Positions 35,486 to 43,107 of a stretch of DNA of 64,000 nt are shown here, piece by piece. The stretch's first letter is position 1. Every line of letters starts with the position of its first letter. Origin of the DNA: Bacteroidota bacterium (GTDB lineage: Bacteria > Bacteroidota > Bacteroidia > Flavobacteriales > Flavobacteriaceae); contig JAHJTN010000006.1 in NCBI GenBank assembly GCA_018829465.1, positions 62,001 through 126,000 on the forward strand. The letters run 5' to 3'. Below the pieces are notes generated by a model that saw only the letters and a list, made by a program, of their open reading frames with translations, had not been told where the DNA came from and made no database searches. The translations under genes and the position numbers were made by a program.

Positions 35486-36078
35486 GAGCGATATCCGTAA
35501 ACGGCAATGATCAAAAATATTAAATATTGTAAACTTGTTAAGGTATAACCTTTGTAAAAATACAAAGGAATTGAAATGATGTCGCCTGCAATCCAAAAAA
35601 TCCAGTGCGCTATCTTTCGTTTTGCCATCAGCCACATGGCCACAAAAAAAATAGCGGTTGTGATGACATCAACCCTTGAAACCCAAGCGTCCCATTTGTC
35701 AAAATATTGATAGACAAGATAGACAAAAACAATGGCTGACAAAAAAATAAATACCGACTGAAGCTTTTCTTGTCTGTTTACGTAAGAAATAGGGGTTTGG
35801 TTCGAAACATCTATTTTCCGAGTCCATATCCACCATCCGTACAGACTCATTGCTGTGTAATAAGTATTGATGAGCATATCGCCCAACAGACCCCATTGGT
35901 AGAGCAAATAAACATATAGAGCCGTGCTGACGATACCGGTAGGAAAAACCCATACATGATTCTTTTTGGCCAGCCACACACTCCAAATGCCAAAAACTAC
36001 AGCAATGGTTTCTAGAAGAATCTGCAATGGCTCATAATTGATATAAGGCCTAAAGAGAAATTCAAAAAAATTTGCCAT
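35440..36078 (-). CDS. pnuC: PnuC-type nicotinamide riboside transporter
   Basis: 212 residues, about seven membrane helices. The ATG at 36078 (MANFFEFLFRPY) is chosen because a TAccTTTG element at 36098-36105 leaves a 14-nt leader; the frame itself extends to 36135. Family features: FGIWSVWLAKKNHVWVFPTG (~27-46), the YGWWIW motif (~76-81) and IAGDIISIPLYFYKG (~160). PnuC moves the vitamin by facilitated diffusion, driven by phosphorylation inside. Thiamine is transported by close relatives (PnuT), but the overlapping NadR-type kinase gene points to nicotinamide riboside. Confidence 0.92.
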   Translation of the reverse strand: MANFFEFLFRPYINYEPLQILLETIAVVFGIWSVWLAKKNHVWVFPTGIVSTALYVYLLYQWGLLGDMLINTYYTAMSLYGWWIWTRKIDVSNQTPISYVNRQEKLQSVFIFLSAIVFVYLVYQYFDKWDAWVSRVDVITTAIFFVAMWLMAKRKIAHWIFWIAGDIISIPLYFYKGYTLTSLQYLIFLIIAVYGYRSWKRNLDKHLQTASK

Positions 36079-36097
36079 CCTTTGATAAAAACGATTA

Positions 36098-36105
36098 CAA
36101 AGGTA
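36098..36105 (-). promoter_or_regulatory. -7 element of the pnuC operon
   Basis: TACCTTTG followed by T on the minus strand, 20 nt before the pnuC ATG. It fixes the start of translation at 36078. Confidence 0.6.
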
Positions 36106-36190
36106 GATGATTGATCGCATATTTCCACTAAACATAGTTTTTGCTAAATCCGTTCAAAAAACTACATTAGCAAAGCAAAATTGTGTACCC

Positions 36191-37549
36191 ATGCAAACTT
36201 CTCGTCGCCATTTTATTAGCACTGCCTCAACGGGTGCAGCTGCACTGGGGCTTGCTCCCGCACTCGCATTTGACAGCCCAAACCCCCAAAAAGAACAACT
36301 AAATGTCGCCCTGATCGGTGTAGGATTGCGAGGCACCAACCATCTCAACAATTTACTGCTTCGCAAAGACGTGCAAGTCACCGCCATTTGCGATACAGAT
36401 TCGGCGCGCATAGATTTGGCACTAAAAACCATAGCCGAGAAACAAAAACCCAAACCTTTGACCTTTGGAAAAAATGATTATGACTATCGCAATTTGCTCG
36501 ATTTGGAACAAGTGGATGCCGTGATCATTTCTACACCTTGGCTTTGGCATACCCGTATGGCAAAAGATGCCATGCTTGCCAAAAAATATACAGGCTTGGA
36601 AGTTTCTGCAGCCAATACGCTAGAGGAATGCTGGGACTTGGTCAACCTACACGAAAAAACGAGAACCCATTTGATGATACTCGAAAATGTAAATTACCGC
36701 CGCGATGTGTTGGCCGTGCTCAATATGGTTCGCCAACAACTATTTGGCGAATTGGTACATTTTCGCTGTGGTTACCAACACGACCTGAGAGGCGTCAAAC
36801 TCAACGACGGCAAAACCCCTTACGGATTGGGCGCAGAATTTGGAGAAAAAGGCATTTCCGAATCCAAATGGCGCACCTGGCACTCCGTCTATCGGAATGG
36901 CGACGTATATCCCACTCACGGATTGGGTCCTGTAGCTACCCTGTGCAACATCAACCGAGGTAACCGATTTGTGTCGCTCACTTCGCACGCCAGCAAAGGC
37001 ATTGGGCTGCACAACTATATTGTAAAAGTCGGGGGCGAAAATCATCCCAACGCAAAAGTTAAGTTTAAACAAGGTGATGTAATTACCACCACCATAGACA
37101 CGGCCATGGGTGAAACCATCATCATCACCCATGACGTAAACCTCCCGCGGCCTTATTCTTTAGGATTTCGGGTGCAGGGTGCAAAAGGACTGTGGGAAGA
37201 TGACGGCAACCGAATATACATAGAAGACCAATCTAAACCTCACCGCTGGGATGATGCCACATCCTGGCTCGAAAAATATGACCATCCGCTCTGGAAAAAA
37301 TACGGCGAATTTGCCACAGAAGCCGGACATGGCGGCATGGATTTCTTTGTGCTGCACGCCTTTGTTGAATCTGCCAAGCAAAACATTGCGCCGCCGCTCG
37401 ATGCCTATGATGCCGCTGCCTGGAGTGCCGTGACGCCGCTATCCGAACAATCCATACTTCGGAAAGGCGAGCCACAAGAATTTCCCGATTTTACCCGTGG
37501 CATGTGGCTCAAACGTAAACCTTATGATTGGATAAAAGACACTTATTAA
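36191..37549 (+). CDS. Gfo/Idh/MocA family protein, GH109-like
   Basis: 452 residues from the ATG at 36191 (MQTSRRHFISTAS), which opens a twin-arginine signal (SRRHFI), so it is exported folded with its NAD. Rossmann fold with GVGLRGTNH (~46-54) and AICDTDS; further TLEECWDLV, MMILENVNYRR-like ILENVNYRR and the strongly conserved YPTHGLGPV and NINRGNRF segments. These match the GH109 group, whose characterised members remove alpha-N-acetylgalactosamine by an NAD-dependent mechanism; the substrate here is inferred. A GHMP sugar kinase of galactokinase type follows 46 nt downstream after a small hairpin, consistent with use of a Gal/GalNAc-type sugar. Confidence 0.85.
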   Translation: MQTSRRHFISTASTGAAALGLAPALAFDSPNPQKEQLNVALIGVGLRGTNHLNNLLLRKDVQVTAICDTDSARIDLALKTIAEKQKPKPLTFGKNDYDYRNLLDLEQVDAVIISTPWLWHTRMAKDAMLAKKYTGLEVSAANTLEECWDLVNLHEKTRTHLMILENVNYRRDVLAVLNMVRQQLFGELVHFRCGYQHDLRGVKLNDGKTPYGLGAEFGEKGISESKWRTWHSVYRNGDVYPTHGLGPVATLCNINRGNRFVSLTSHASKGIGLHNYIVKVGGENHPNAKVKFKQGDVITTTIDTAMGETIIITHDVNLPRPYSLGFRVQGAKGLWEDDGNRIYIEDQSKPHRWDDATSWLEKYDHPLWKKYGEFATEAGHGGMDFFVLHAFVESAKQNIAPPLDAYDAAAWSAVTPLSEQSILRKGEPQEFPDFTRGMWLKRKPYDWIKDTY

Positions 37550-37559
37550 TTCTTAGACT

Positions 37560-37583
37560 CCGCAGGTTTTAAAACCCGTGCGG
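37560..37583. terminator. Hairpin between GH109-like and sugar kinase genes
   Basis: CCGCA (37560-37564) with TGCGG (37579-37583) and inside GGTTTT with AAAACC, with a two-base bulge. There is no proper T-run (TCTTGTT follows), so it may only attenuate or stabilise the mRNA. Confidence 0.5.
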
Positions 37584-37595
37584 TCTTGTTAAAAA

Positions 37596-38684
37596 ATGAT
37601 AACGAAAACCCCTTTGAAAAAAACAACGCTACAAATTCAATCTCCCGGTCGTATCTGCTTGTTTGGCGACCATCAAGATTATTTAAATCTGCCTGTAATT
37701 GCTTGCGCCATTGATCGGTTTATCACACTCAAAGCCACTGTAAATCACGAAGGTATTTTTCGCATTCACTTACCCGATACGCAAACCCGTCGTCAAATAG
37801 CTTTGGATGCTTATACACCTGAATTTGAAAGAGATTATTTGGTCAGCGCACTGCGCGTGCTCCGCAAAAAAGGGATTGTCTGTACACAGGCCTATGATTT
37901 AGAAATTTCAGGAAATATTCCCATCAATGCTGGTTTGTCAAGCTCGTCTGCCTTGGTGGTGGGCTGGCTTCGATTTTTATGTGAGGCTTCTAAGCATTCG
38001 GTTTCTGCTTTCGAGTTGGCGCAATGGGCCTATGAAACTGAAGTGCTCGAGTTTAACGAACCCGGCGGTTTGATGGATCAGTACACCATTAGTATAGGTG
38101 AGGTAATCTACATTGATACCGAAGCGCCCGGTGCCTATCAAATTTTATCGAATAGGCTACCGGGATTAATTGTGGGCGAATCCGGTGTCCCAAAACAAAC
38201 CTTGGGCGTGTTGGGTTCTTTGCGAGCAGAAGCGCAAGAGGCCGTAAGCATCGTTCGGCAGTACTACCCCAATTTTTCGCTCAGAGATGCGAATGTATCA
38301 GATATCGCACGTTATCAAGATGCATTGCCAGGCAAATTACATGCTGTTTTTTCAGCAGCTATTGAAAACCACTGCATCACACAAGCAGCTGTTAAAACTT
38401 TTAGAGAAACACCGTTGGATATAAAAAAATTAGGACATTTGATGAATCAACATCACGAAGTGCTGCGAGACAAACTTAAAATTACGGTTCCGTTGATTGA
38501 TAAGATGGTTGACGCAGCCCTAGATGCCGGTGCTTACGGCGCAAAAATTGTCGGTTCGGGTGGCGGTGGTAGTATAGTGGCATTATCATCTGCCGGTTGT
38601 CATCAAGATGTAATAGATGCGATAAGCCGCATCGGTAAAACTGCTTACGCTGTAGAAGTATCAAAAGGTGCATGGACGGTATGA
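37596..38684 (+). CDS. GHMP-family sugar kinase, galactokinase-like
   Basis: 362 residues. The galactokinase-type N-terminal motif appears as GRICLFGDHQDYL (~18-30, cf. GRVNLIGEHTDY), the ATP loop as INAGLSSSSALVVG (~110-123) and motif 3 as KIVGSGGGGSIVAL (~320-333). The changed N-terminal motif (D for E, Q for T) means it may act on a sugar other than galactose, such as an N-acetylhexosamine, arabinose or a related sugar. The GH109-like gene 46 nt upstream supports a Gal/GalNAc-type substrate; this is inference. Cytoplasmic. Confidence 0.82.
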   Translation: MITKTPLKKTTLQIQSPGRICLFGDHQDYLNLPVIACAIDRFITLKATVNHEGIFRIHLPDTQTRRQIALDAYTPEFERDYLVSALRVLRKKGIVCTQAYDLEISGNIPINAGLSSSSALVVGWLRFLCEASKHSVSAFELAQWAYETEVLEFNEPGGLMDQYTISIGEVIYIDTEAPGAYQILSNRLPGLIVGESGVPKQTLGVLGSLRAEAQEAVSIVRQYYPNFSLRDANVSDIARYQDALPGKLHAVFSAAIENHCITQAAVKTFRETPLDIKKLGHLMNQHHEVLRDKLKITVPLIDKMVDAALDAGAYGAKIVGSGGGGSIVALSSAGCHQDVIDAISRIGKTAYAVEVSKGAWTV

Positions 38685-38713
38685 AAATAAATAAAAAATT
38701 TAAATAAAAACAT

Positions 38714-38767
38714 GAAACGCCCATGTAAAAATTTTACACGCAGGAGCATGATTAATTAGGGTGTTAC
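38714..38767 (+). repeat. Hairpin repeat R2 (first of three tandem units before yeiH)
   Basis: 54 nt: arm GAAACGCCC, core, arm GGGTGTTAC. The stem keeps one G-T wobble and an end mismatch. It is followed by TTCTGACCTTTGAAAAACAA and an A-rich tail ending ATAAACAGATGAA, where R3 begins. Confidence 0.85.
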
Positions 38768-38802
38768 TTCTGACCTTTGAAAAACAATAAATATAAACAG
38801 AT

Positions 38803-38858
38803 GAAACGCCCATGTAAAAATATTGACACACAGGAGAATGATTATCCTAGGGCGTTCC
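38803..38858 (+). repeat. Hairpin repeat R3 (second tandem unit)
   Basis: 56 nt: arm GAAACGCCC, core with one inserted base (ATATTGACACACAGG), arm GGGCGTTCC. The unit starts 89 nt after R2 and is followed by GTCTGACCTTTAAAAAACAA and the same A-rich tail. Confidence 0.85.
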
Positions 38859-38893
38859 GTCTGACCTTTAAAAAACAATAAATATAAACAGAT

Positions 38894-38947
38894 GAAACAA
38901 CCATGTAAAAATTTTGCACACAGGGGCATGATTATTTAGGTTGTTCC
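38894..38947 (+). repeat. Hairpin repeat R4 (third tandem unit)
   Basis: 54 nt: arm GAAACAACC, core, arm GGTTGTTCC. Both arms differ from R3 at paired positions, so the stem is kept by compensatory change. The tail TGACCGATAAAAACAAATAA ends in ATAAACAG directly before the yeiH ATG (38980). Confidence 0.85.
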
Positions 38948-38979
38948 ATCTGACCGATAAAAACAAATAATATAAACAG

Positions 38980-40233
38980 ATGAAATTACAATCTTATATC
39001 CACGAAGACTGGTTGGTCAACATACTGGGTTTAGGCACTATTTTTCTCCTAATCTTCGGATTCAATATTCCGGTTCCGGCCGATGAATGGGCCTCTTGGA
39101 CCGAGTTTGTTACGAACATCTTATCCGGAGAAAACCTGATGAGATTTTTACAACAGTTTTTGTACGTGTATGCCGTTTCAATTTTGGGTTTTATACTGAT
39201 GAAGAAGCCGGTGAAAGACATCCTTATCGGGTTTCCGGCCGTGTATTTGTTGACCGTTTTGGCACTTTTGATGACGGGAAACAGTTTTATGTCTGCCCTA
39301 AATCTGGAAGTTGTCATTTTTAGCTTAATCATTGGTTTGGCATTGCGCAATCTATTTAAGATTCCAAGTTGGTTACAAAAATCATTATCCACAGAATTTT
39401 TTGTCAAAATTGGTCTTGTTTTGCTCGGCACCAGTGTCATATTTGGCGACATACTCAAAGCTGGCGGACTGGGGTTGGCGCAAGCACTTATTGTGGTTAT
39501 TTTGGTTTGGTATTTTGCCTATTGGGTTTGTAAAAAACTGGGGATTGACAAAGAAATGACCATGATGTTGGCCAGCGCGGTTTCTATCTGTGGGGTTTCT
39601 GCTGCCATTGCTACTGCGGGTGCCATACAAGGTGATAGCAAAAAGCTTTCTTATACCATTTCTTTAGTTCTGGTCATTGCCATTCCCATGATGCTGGGCA
39701 TGCCCTATTTGGCATCTTATATGGGACTAACTCCGGAAGTGACAGGAGCTTGGCTGGGTGGTACTATCGACACTTCGGGAGCTGTAGTGGCTTCCGGGAC
39801 TTTGGCAGGTGAAGTGGCACTGAAATACAGCACCATAGTCAAATTTTCACAAAACGTATTGCTCGGTTTGGCAGCTTTTGCCATTTCTATCTATTGGACC
39901 TATACCAACCAAGCCAAAACAGATGGCATACCCGAAAAACCTACACTCGGCATCATTTGGGAACGATTTCCTAAGTTTATTCTTGGTTTTATGATCGCTT
40001 CCCTATTGTTTTCCTTTGCTTTTGACAACGAAATTGTAACCGCCGTAAAAGGAAATATCAAAAACCTACGCAACCTTTGGTTTGCTTTGGCATTTGTAAG
40101 CATCGGATTGGAAACCAAGTTTAGTGACCTGTTTAAACATGACAATCGCAAGCCGCTTTATGCTTTTTTGATTGCACAATTTTTCAACATTTTGCTCACG
40201 CTTGGCGTAGCCTATATGCTGTTTAACGCCTAA
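38980..40233 (+). CDS. YeiH-family putative sulfate exporter (UPF0324)
   Basis: 417 residues with about ten to eleven membrane helices. The family core GLALRNLFKIPSWLQ (~113), KIGLVLLGTSVIFGD (~143-157), ASAVSICGVSAAIATAGAIQ (~198-217) and WLGGTIDTSGAVVASG (~258-273) is intact. Members are annotated as sulfate or sulfite/anion exporters, mostly without direct proof. Three tandem copies of the hairpin repeat fill the 295 nt before it, and the last one ends exactly at the ATG, so they would be in its mRNA leader if transcription starts upstream. The next gene, for carbonic anhydrase, also has such a leader. Confidence 0.85.
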   Translation: MKLQSYIHEDWLVNILGLGTIFLLIFGFNIPVPADEWASWTEFVTNILSGENLMRFLQQFLYVYAVSILGFILMKKPVKDILIGFPAVYLLTVLALLMTGNSFMSALNLEVVIFSLIIGLALRNLFKIPSWLQKSLSTEFFVKIGLVLLGTSVIFGDILKAGGLGLAQALIVVILVWYFAYWVCKKLGIDKEMTMMLASAVSICGVSAAIATAGAIQGDSKKLSYTISLVLVIAIPMMLGMPYLASYMGLTPEVTGAWLGGTIDTSGAVVASGTLAGEVALKYSTIVKFSQNVLLGLAAFAISIYWTYTNQAKTDGIPEKPTLGIIWERFPKFILGFMIASLLFSFAFDNEIVTAVKGNIKNLRNLWFALAFVSIGLETKFSDLFKHDNRKPLYAFLIAQFFNILLTLGVAYMLFNA

Positions 40234-40285
40234 TTGGATTCGTCTGACAGGCTTCCAAAAACATCAAACATACACGGCAAATCTT

Positions 40286-40316
40286 TTGGGAAATTCTCAG
40301 TTATTCACCACCTTTG
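40286..40316 (+). promoter_or_regulatory. Probable promoter of the carbonic anhydrase gene
   Basis: TTG (40286-40288), 20-nt spacing, then CACCTTTG (40309-40316), one base off TAnnTTTG. The predicted start of transcription (~40322) coincides with the base of hairpin repeat R5. Confidence 0.45.
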
Positions 40317-40323
40317 TATAGAC

Positions 40324-40429
40324 GAAACGCCCATGTAAAAATTTTGCACAAAGGAGCATGATTATCCTAGGACGTTCCAAGCCTGTGCTGAGTGCAGTCG
40401 AAGTATGACCGCTTAAAAAAAATAAACAC
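40324..40429 (+). repeat. Hairpin repeat R5 with CTGAGTGCA module and tail
   Basis: Hairpin at 40324-40378 (arms GAAACGCCC and GGACGTTCC, one mismatch), then CCTGTGCTGAGTGCAGTCGA, TGACC and an A-rich tail that ends exactly at the ATG of the carbonic anhydrase gene (40430). Same order of parts as the inverted copy R1. Confidence 0.82.
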
Positions 40430-41230
40430 ATGAAACCCATCTACACCAGTTTGTTCGTGGTATTTACACTTTTGTTGGCATGTAAAGAAACTACAAAGCC
40501 AGGTTCCGAACAAAGTGAACACCAAGTTACCACTATCGAATCTCATGGCGAAAAACATTGGAGCTACAGCGGCGAAACCGGACCTGAACATTGGGAAGAA
40601 ATAGAAAAAGGTTCTGAATGTGGCGGCAAGTTTCAATCTCCTATTAATGTTGTAAACTATGACGAAGACAGCAAGCTACAGCCTTTAAAAATTTCATATT
40701 CAGATAGCACCCACATACACGATGTGGTGAACAACGGCCATACCATACAATACAATTTTGATTCCGGCGATTATATAACACTACACAACAAGAAGTACGA
40801 ACTAAAACAGTTCCACTTTCACGAGCCCGCAGAACATTTAATTGACGGCATTCGTTACCCCATGGTTTTGCACTTGGTTCATATCAATGATGCGGGTCAA
40901 TACGCCGTATTGGCTGTGATGGCAAAGGAAGGCAAAAGCAGTGAGGCATTCGACTTTCTGGAGAGCCATTTGCCGATTCAAGTGGGTGAAACCAAAATCG
41001 TTGACATCGCTTTTGATATGAATTTAAACTTGCCCGTCACAAAATCCTATTTTACCTACACAGGTTCTTTGACAACACCTCCGTGTTCGGAAGGTGTAGA
41101 ATGGTTTATTTTTAAAGAACCCATTACCGTTTCCTTAGAACAGGTGATAGCGCTCAGAAAATTAATGCCTCTGAACAATTATAGAGATGAACAGCCACAT
41201 AACGGCCGGAGCGTTAAAGTTTCAAATTAA
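40430..41230 (+). CDS. Alpha-class carbonic anhydrase, lipoprotein
   Basis: Interconverts CO2 and bicarbonate, here outside the inner membrane. 266 residues. Signal peptide with lipobox LLLAC (~17-21). Zinc ligands: the two His in KQFHFHEPAEH (~125-135) and the third in VLHLVH (~147); the proton-shuttle His sits in NNGHTIQ; TTPPCSEGVEWF (~218-229) lines the pocket. All key residues are present. The predicted leader is made of one hairpin-repeat unit. It is convergent with a D-aminoacylase-like gene 4 nt downstream. Confidence 0.95.
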   Translation: MKPIYTSLFVVFTLLLACKETTKPGSEQSEHQVTTIESHGEKHWSYSGETGPEHWEEIEKGSECGGKFQSPINVVNYDEDSKLQPLKISYSDSTHIHDVVNNGHTIQYNFDSGDYITLHNKKYELKQFHFHEPAEHLIDGIRYPMVLHLVHINDAGQYAVLAVMAKEGKSSEAFDFLESHLPIQVGETKIVDIAFDMNLNLPVTKSYFTYTGSLTTPPCSEGVEWFIFKEPITVSLEQVIALRKLMPLNNYRDEQPHNGRSVKVSN

Positions 41231-41234
41231 TCTG

Positions 41235-42878
41235 TTAAAGTTTTTTTTTCTGTACTGCCCCCGGACCCTTGACAAACCTCCCCGGCATGGCTCCGGTGTG
41301 TTCGCCGTCTTTTAGCACTTGCACACCATTGACAAAAACTTGCTCAACACCTGTTGCATATTGGTGGGGCTGTTCAAAAGTTGCGTGATCTTGAATGCGC
41401 TCAGCATCGAAAACAACCACATCTGCAAAGAAATTTTCTTTCAACAAACCCCGATCTTTTAATTTCAAATTCTCAGCCGGGAGTCCGCTTAGTTTTCTGA
41501 CAGCCTCTTGAAGCGGGAATAATTTCTTATCGCGACTATACAAGCCAAGTACTCTGGCAAAAGAGCCATAAGCACGCGGATGGGTACTCTGCTCCAAAAA
41601 AACACCTTCTGCACTGTAGGAACCTGCATCTGAACAAAAACTCATCCAAGGGAGTTGAATTTTTTTATCTATGTTCTCTTCAGACATTGAAAAATAAACA
41701 ACTTGCACACGGCTTTGGTCTTGTAAGAGTAATTCTACGAGCGCCTCTTCCGCAGACAAGTTCATTTCTTGGGCCACAAAATCCAGTCTTTTACCCAAAT
41801 ATTTTCTGAGTTCCGGATTGCGAAAACCAACGAACAAAATACCACCGGGAGGCGTGCGCCACTGTATGCCTTCAATAGCTTTTTTTCTAACAGCTGCGTC
41901 GGTTAGTTTGGCCAACATAGCTTCCACGCCATCTGCCCGGACCCATTGTGGCAAAGTTACGTGCAAACCGGTAGAACTCGCGTTGTACGTGTACATATCA
42001 GCGGTGACGGGTAAGCCTTCTGCCCTAGCTGCTTGTATGCGATTGATCACAGTGTCCATTTTGTGCCAATTGGATGCCGAAGAAGCTTTGAGGTGGTACA
42101 CCTCGGCACGGATGCCTGCCTGGCGGCTTATCTGAATCAGTTCCTCTACTGACTCTACCAGCAAATCGCCTTCATCGCGGATGTGAGAAATATACATGCC
42201 ATCATACTTAGCTGCTACTTTAGCCAGCTCTACAAGTTCATCCGTATCAGCATGCATGCTAGGTGCATAGAGCAATGATGACGAAATGCCAACCGCACCG
42301 GCTTTCATTTCATCTTCGAGCAAGTTTTTCATTTGTTCTAACTCTTCTGCTGTGGGTTTTCTGCTTTCAAAACCCATCACATAGGTTCGCAACGTGCCAT
42401 TGCCAACAAAAGACGTTACGTTGGTGGAAACTCCTTTTTTCTCCAAATGGCTGAGATATTCTCCAAGAGTATTCCAGCCTACCTCAAATTTTATCGCCTC
42501 CTGATTGGATTGCATATCCTGCTTCATATTTGCATTGAGCGGACCCATAGAACGGCCCTCACCCATCACTTCTAAAGTGACACCTTGCCTAAGGTCACTT
42601 TGAGAACGTCCATCGTGTAGAAGACTTATGTTTGCCCAGCTGAGCATATTGATAAAACCCGGGGAAACTGCTTTTCCTGTTGCATCCACTTCCGTTTTCC
42701 CCTTTCCGTCAAACTTGCCAATAGCTACAATGCGATCGTTCTTGATGGCCAAATCCCCAACCACAGGCGTCTGCCCTGTGCCGTCATAAAGTGTTCCGTT
42801 TCTAATGACGGTATCAAACTCAGGTGTTTGCGCACAAGAAAAGGATAGAATAACCAATAAAAGCATGAAAAGTCTCAT
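41235..42878 (-). CDS. D-aminoacylase-like amidohydrolase lipoprotein lacking the first metal-binding HxH
   Basis: 547 residues. The signal peptide has a possible lipobox LSFSC (~11-15). Fold and order match N-acyl-D-amino-acid deacylases: VIRNGTLYDGTG (~24), YISHIRDEGD (~229, metal His), EVYHLKAS (~257, metal His), FCSDAGSYSAEG (~398, catalytic Asp) and a C-terminal FADVVVFDAE. But the usual PGFID-H-H motif reads PGFINMLSWANIS, so both His are lost, and the Cys region reads EVMGEG. It may bind one metal, use another chemistry or be non-catalytic. Divergent from metK. Confidence 0.82.
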   Translation of the reverse strand: MRLFMLLLVILSFSCAQTPEFDTVIRNGTLYDGTGQTPVVGDLAIKNDRIVAIGKFDGKGKTEVDATGKAVSPGFINMLSWANISLLHDGRSQSDLRQGVTLEVMGEGRSMGPLNANMKQDMQSNQEAIKFEVGWNTLGEYLSHLEKKGVSTNVTSFVGNGTLRTYVMGFESRKPTAEELEQMKNLLEDEMKAGAVGISSSLLYAPSMHADTDELVELAKVAAKYDGMYISHIRDEGDLLVESVEELIQISRQAGIRAEVYHLKASSASNWHKMDTVINRIQAARAEGLPVTADMYTYNASSTGLHVTLPQWVRADGVEAMLAKLTDAAVRKKAIEGIQWRTPPGGILFVGFRNPELRKYLGKRLDFVAQEMNLSAEEALVELLLQDQSRVQVVYFSMSEENIDKKIQLPWMSFCSDAGSYSAEGVFLEQSTHPRAYGSFARVLGLYSRDKKLFPLQEAVRKLSGLPAENLKLKDRGLLKENFFADVVVFDAERIQDHATFEQPHQYATGVEQVFVNGVQVLKDGEHTGAMPGRFVKGPGAVQKKKL

Positions 42879-42950
42879 AGTCTGTAAAAAATTAACTTTC
42901 GTTAAATGTAATAAAAAATGGAATGATTGTTTTTATTTTCAGAAAAATCT

Positions 42951-42958
42951 TACTTTTG
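42951..42958 (+). promoter_or_regulatory. Promoter of metK
   Basis: TACTTTTG followed by C, with TTG at 42927-42929 and 21-nt spacing. It leaves an unusually long leader of about 144 nt before metK. Confidence 0.6.
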
Positions 42959-42964
42959 CGGACA

Positions 42965-43107
42965 TAATTTTGAGGATAAATTTGTCTGATTGCAACCTCT
43001 GATTTGAACCTGTTCGAATCCAAAAAATGCTAAAGCAGTGTAAACTTCTTTGGTTTTGTTGTCGGCATATCTCCCTCCAAACGGAATGACAATTAAAATC
43101 TATTATT
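42965..43107 (+). promoter_or_regulatory. Long metK leader with hairpin and small upstream ORF
   Basis: In order: a near-tandem TCTGATTGCAACC / TCTGATTTGAACC; a hairpin of GATTTGAA, loop CCTG, TTCGAATC (one G-T pair); and a 20-codon ORF from ATG 43027 to TGA 43089 encoding MLKQCKLLWFCCRHISLQTE with three Cys. The loop CCTG could pair with CAG just downstream. No known SAM riboswitch class could be fitted. Confidence 0.4.

Noticed and set aside
38714-38947. CRISPR array
   Set aside because: The whole ~90-nt unit is repeated, with no unique spacers, only three tandem copies and no cas genes.
40322-40408. Coding frame through R5 ending PVLSAVEV
   Set aside because: It lacks an ATG and simply reads through the repeat and the widespread CTGAGTGCAGTCGA module; not supported as a protein.
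43005-43022. tRNA T-arm-like TTCGAATCC
   Set aside because: Flanks do not form the T-stem, and no acceptor, D or anticodon arms are present.
42985-43040. SAM-II/SAM-V-like riboswitch before metK (TGATTTGAACC ... ATGCTAAAGC)
   Set aside because: The core words resemble these classes, but no stem complementary to the bases before TGATTTGA could be found at the required place, and the same bases form a competing hairpin. Kept only as an unassigned leader.
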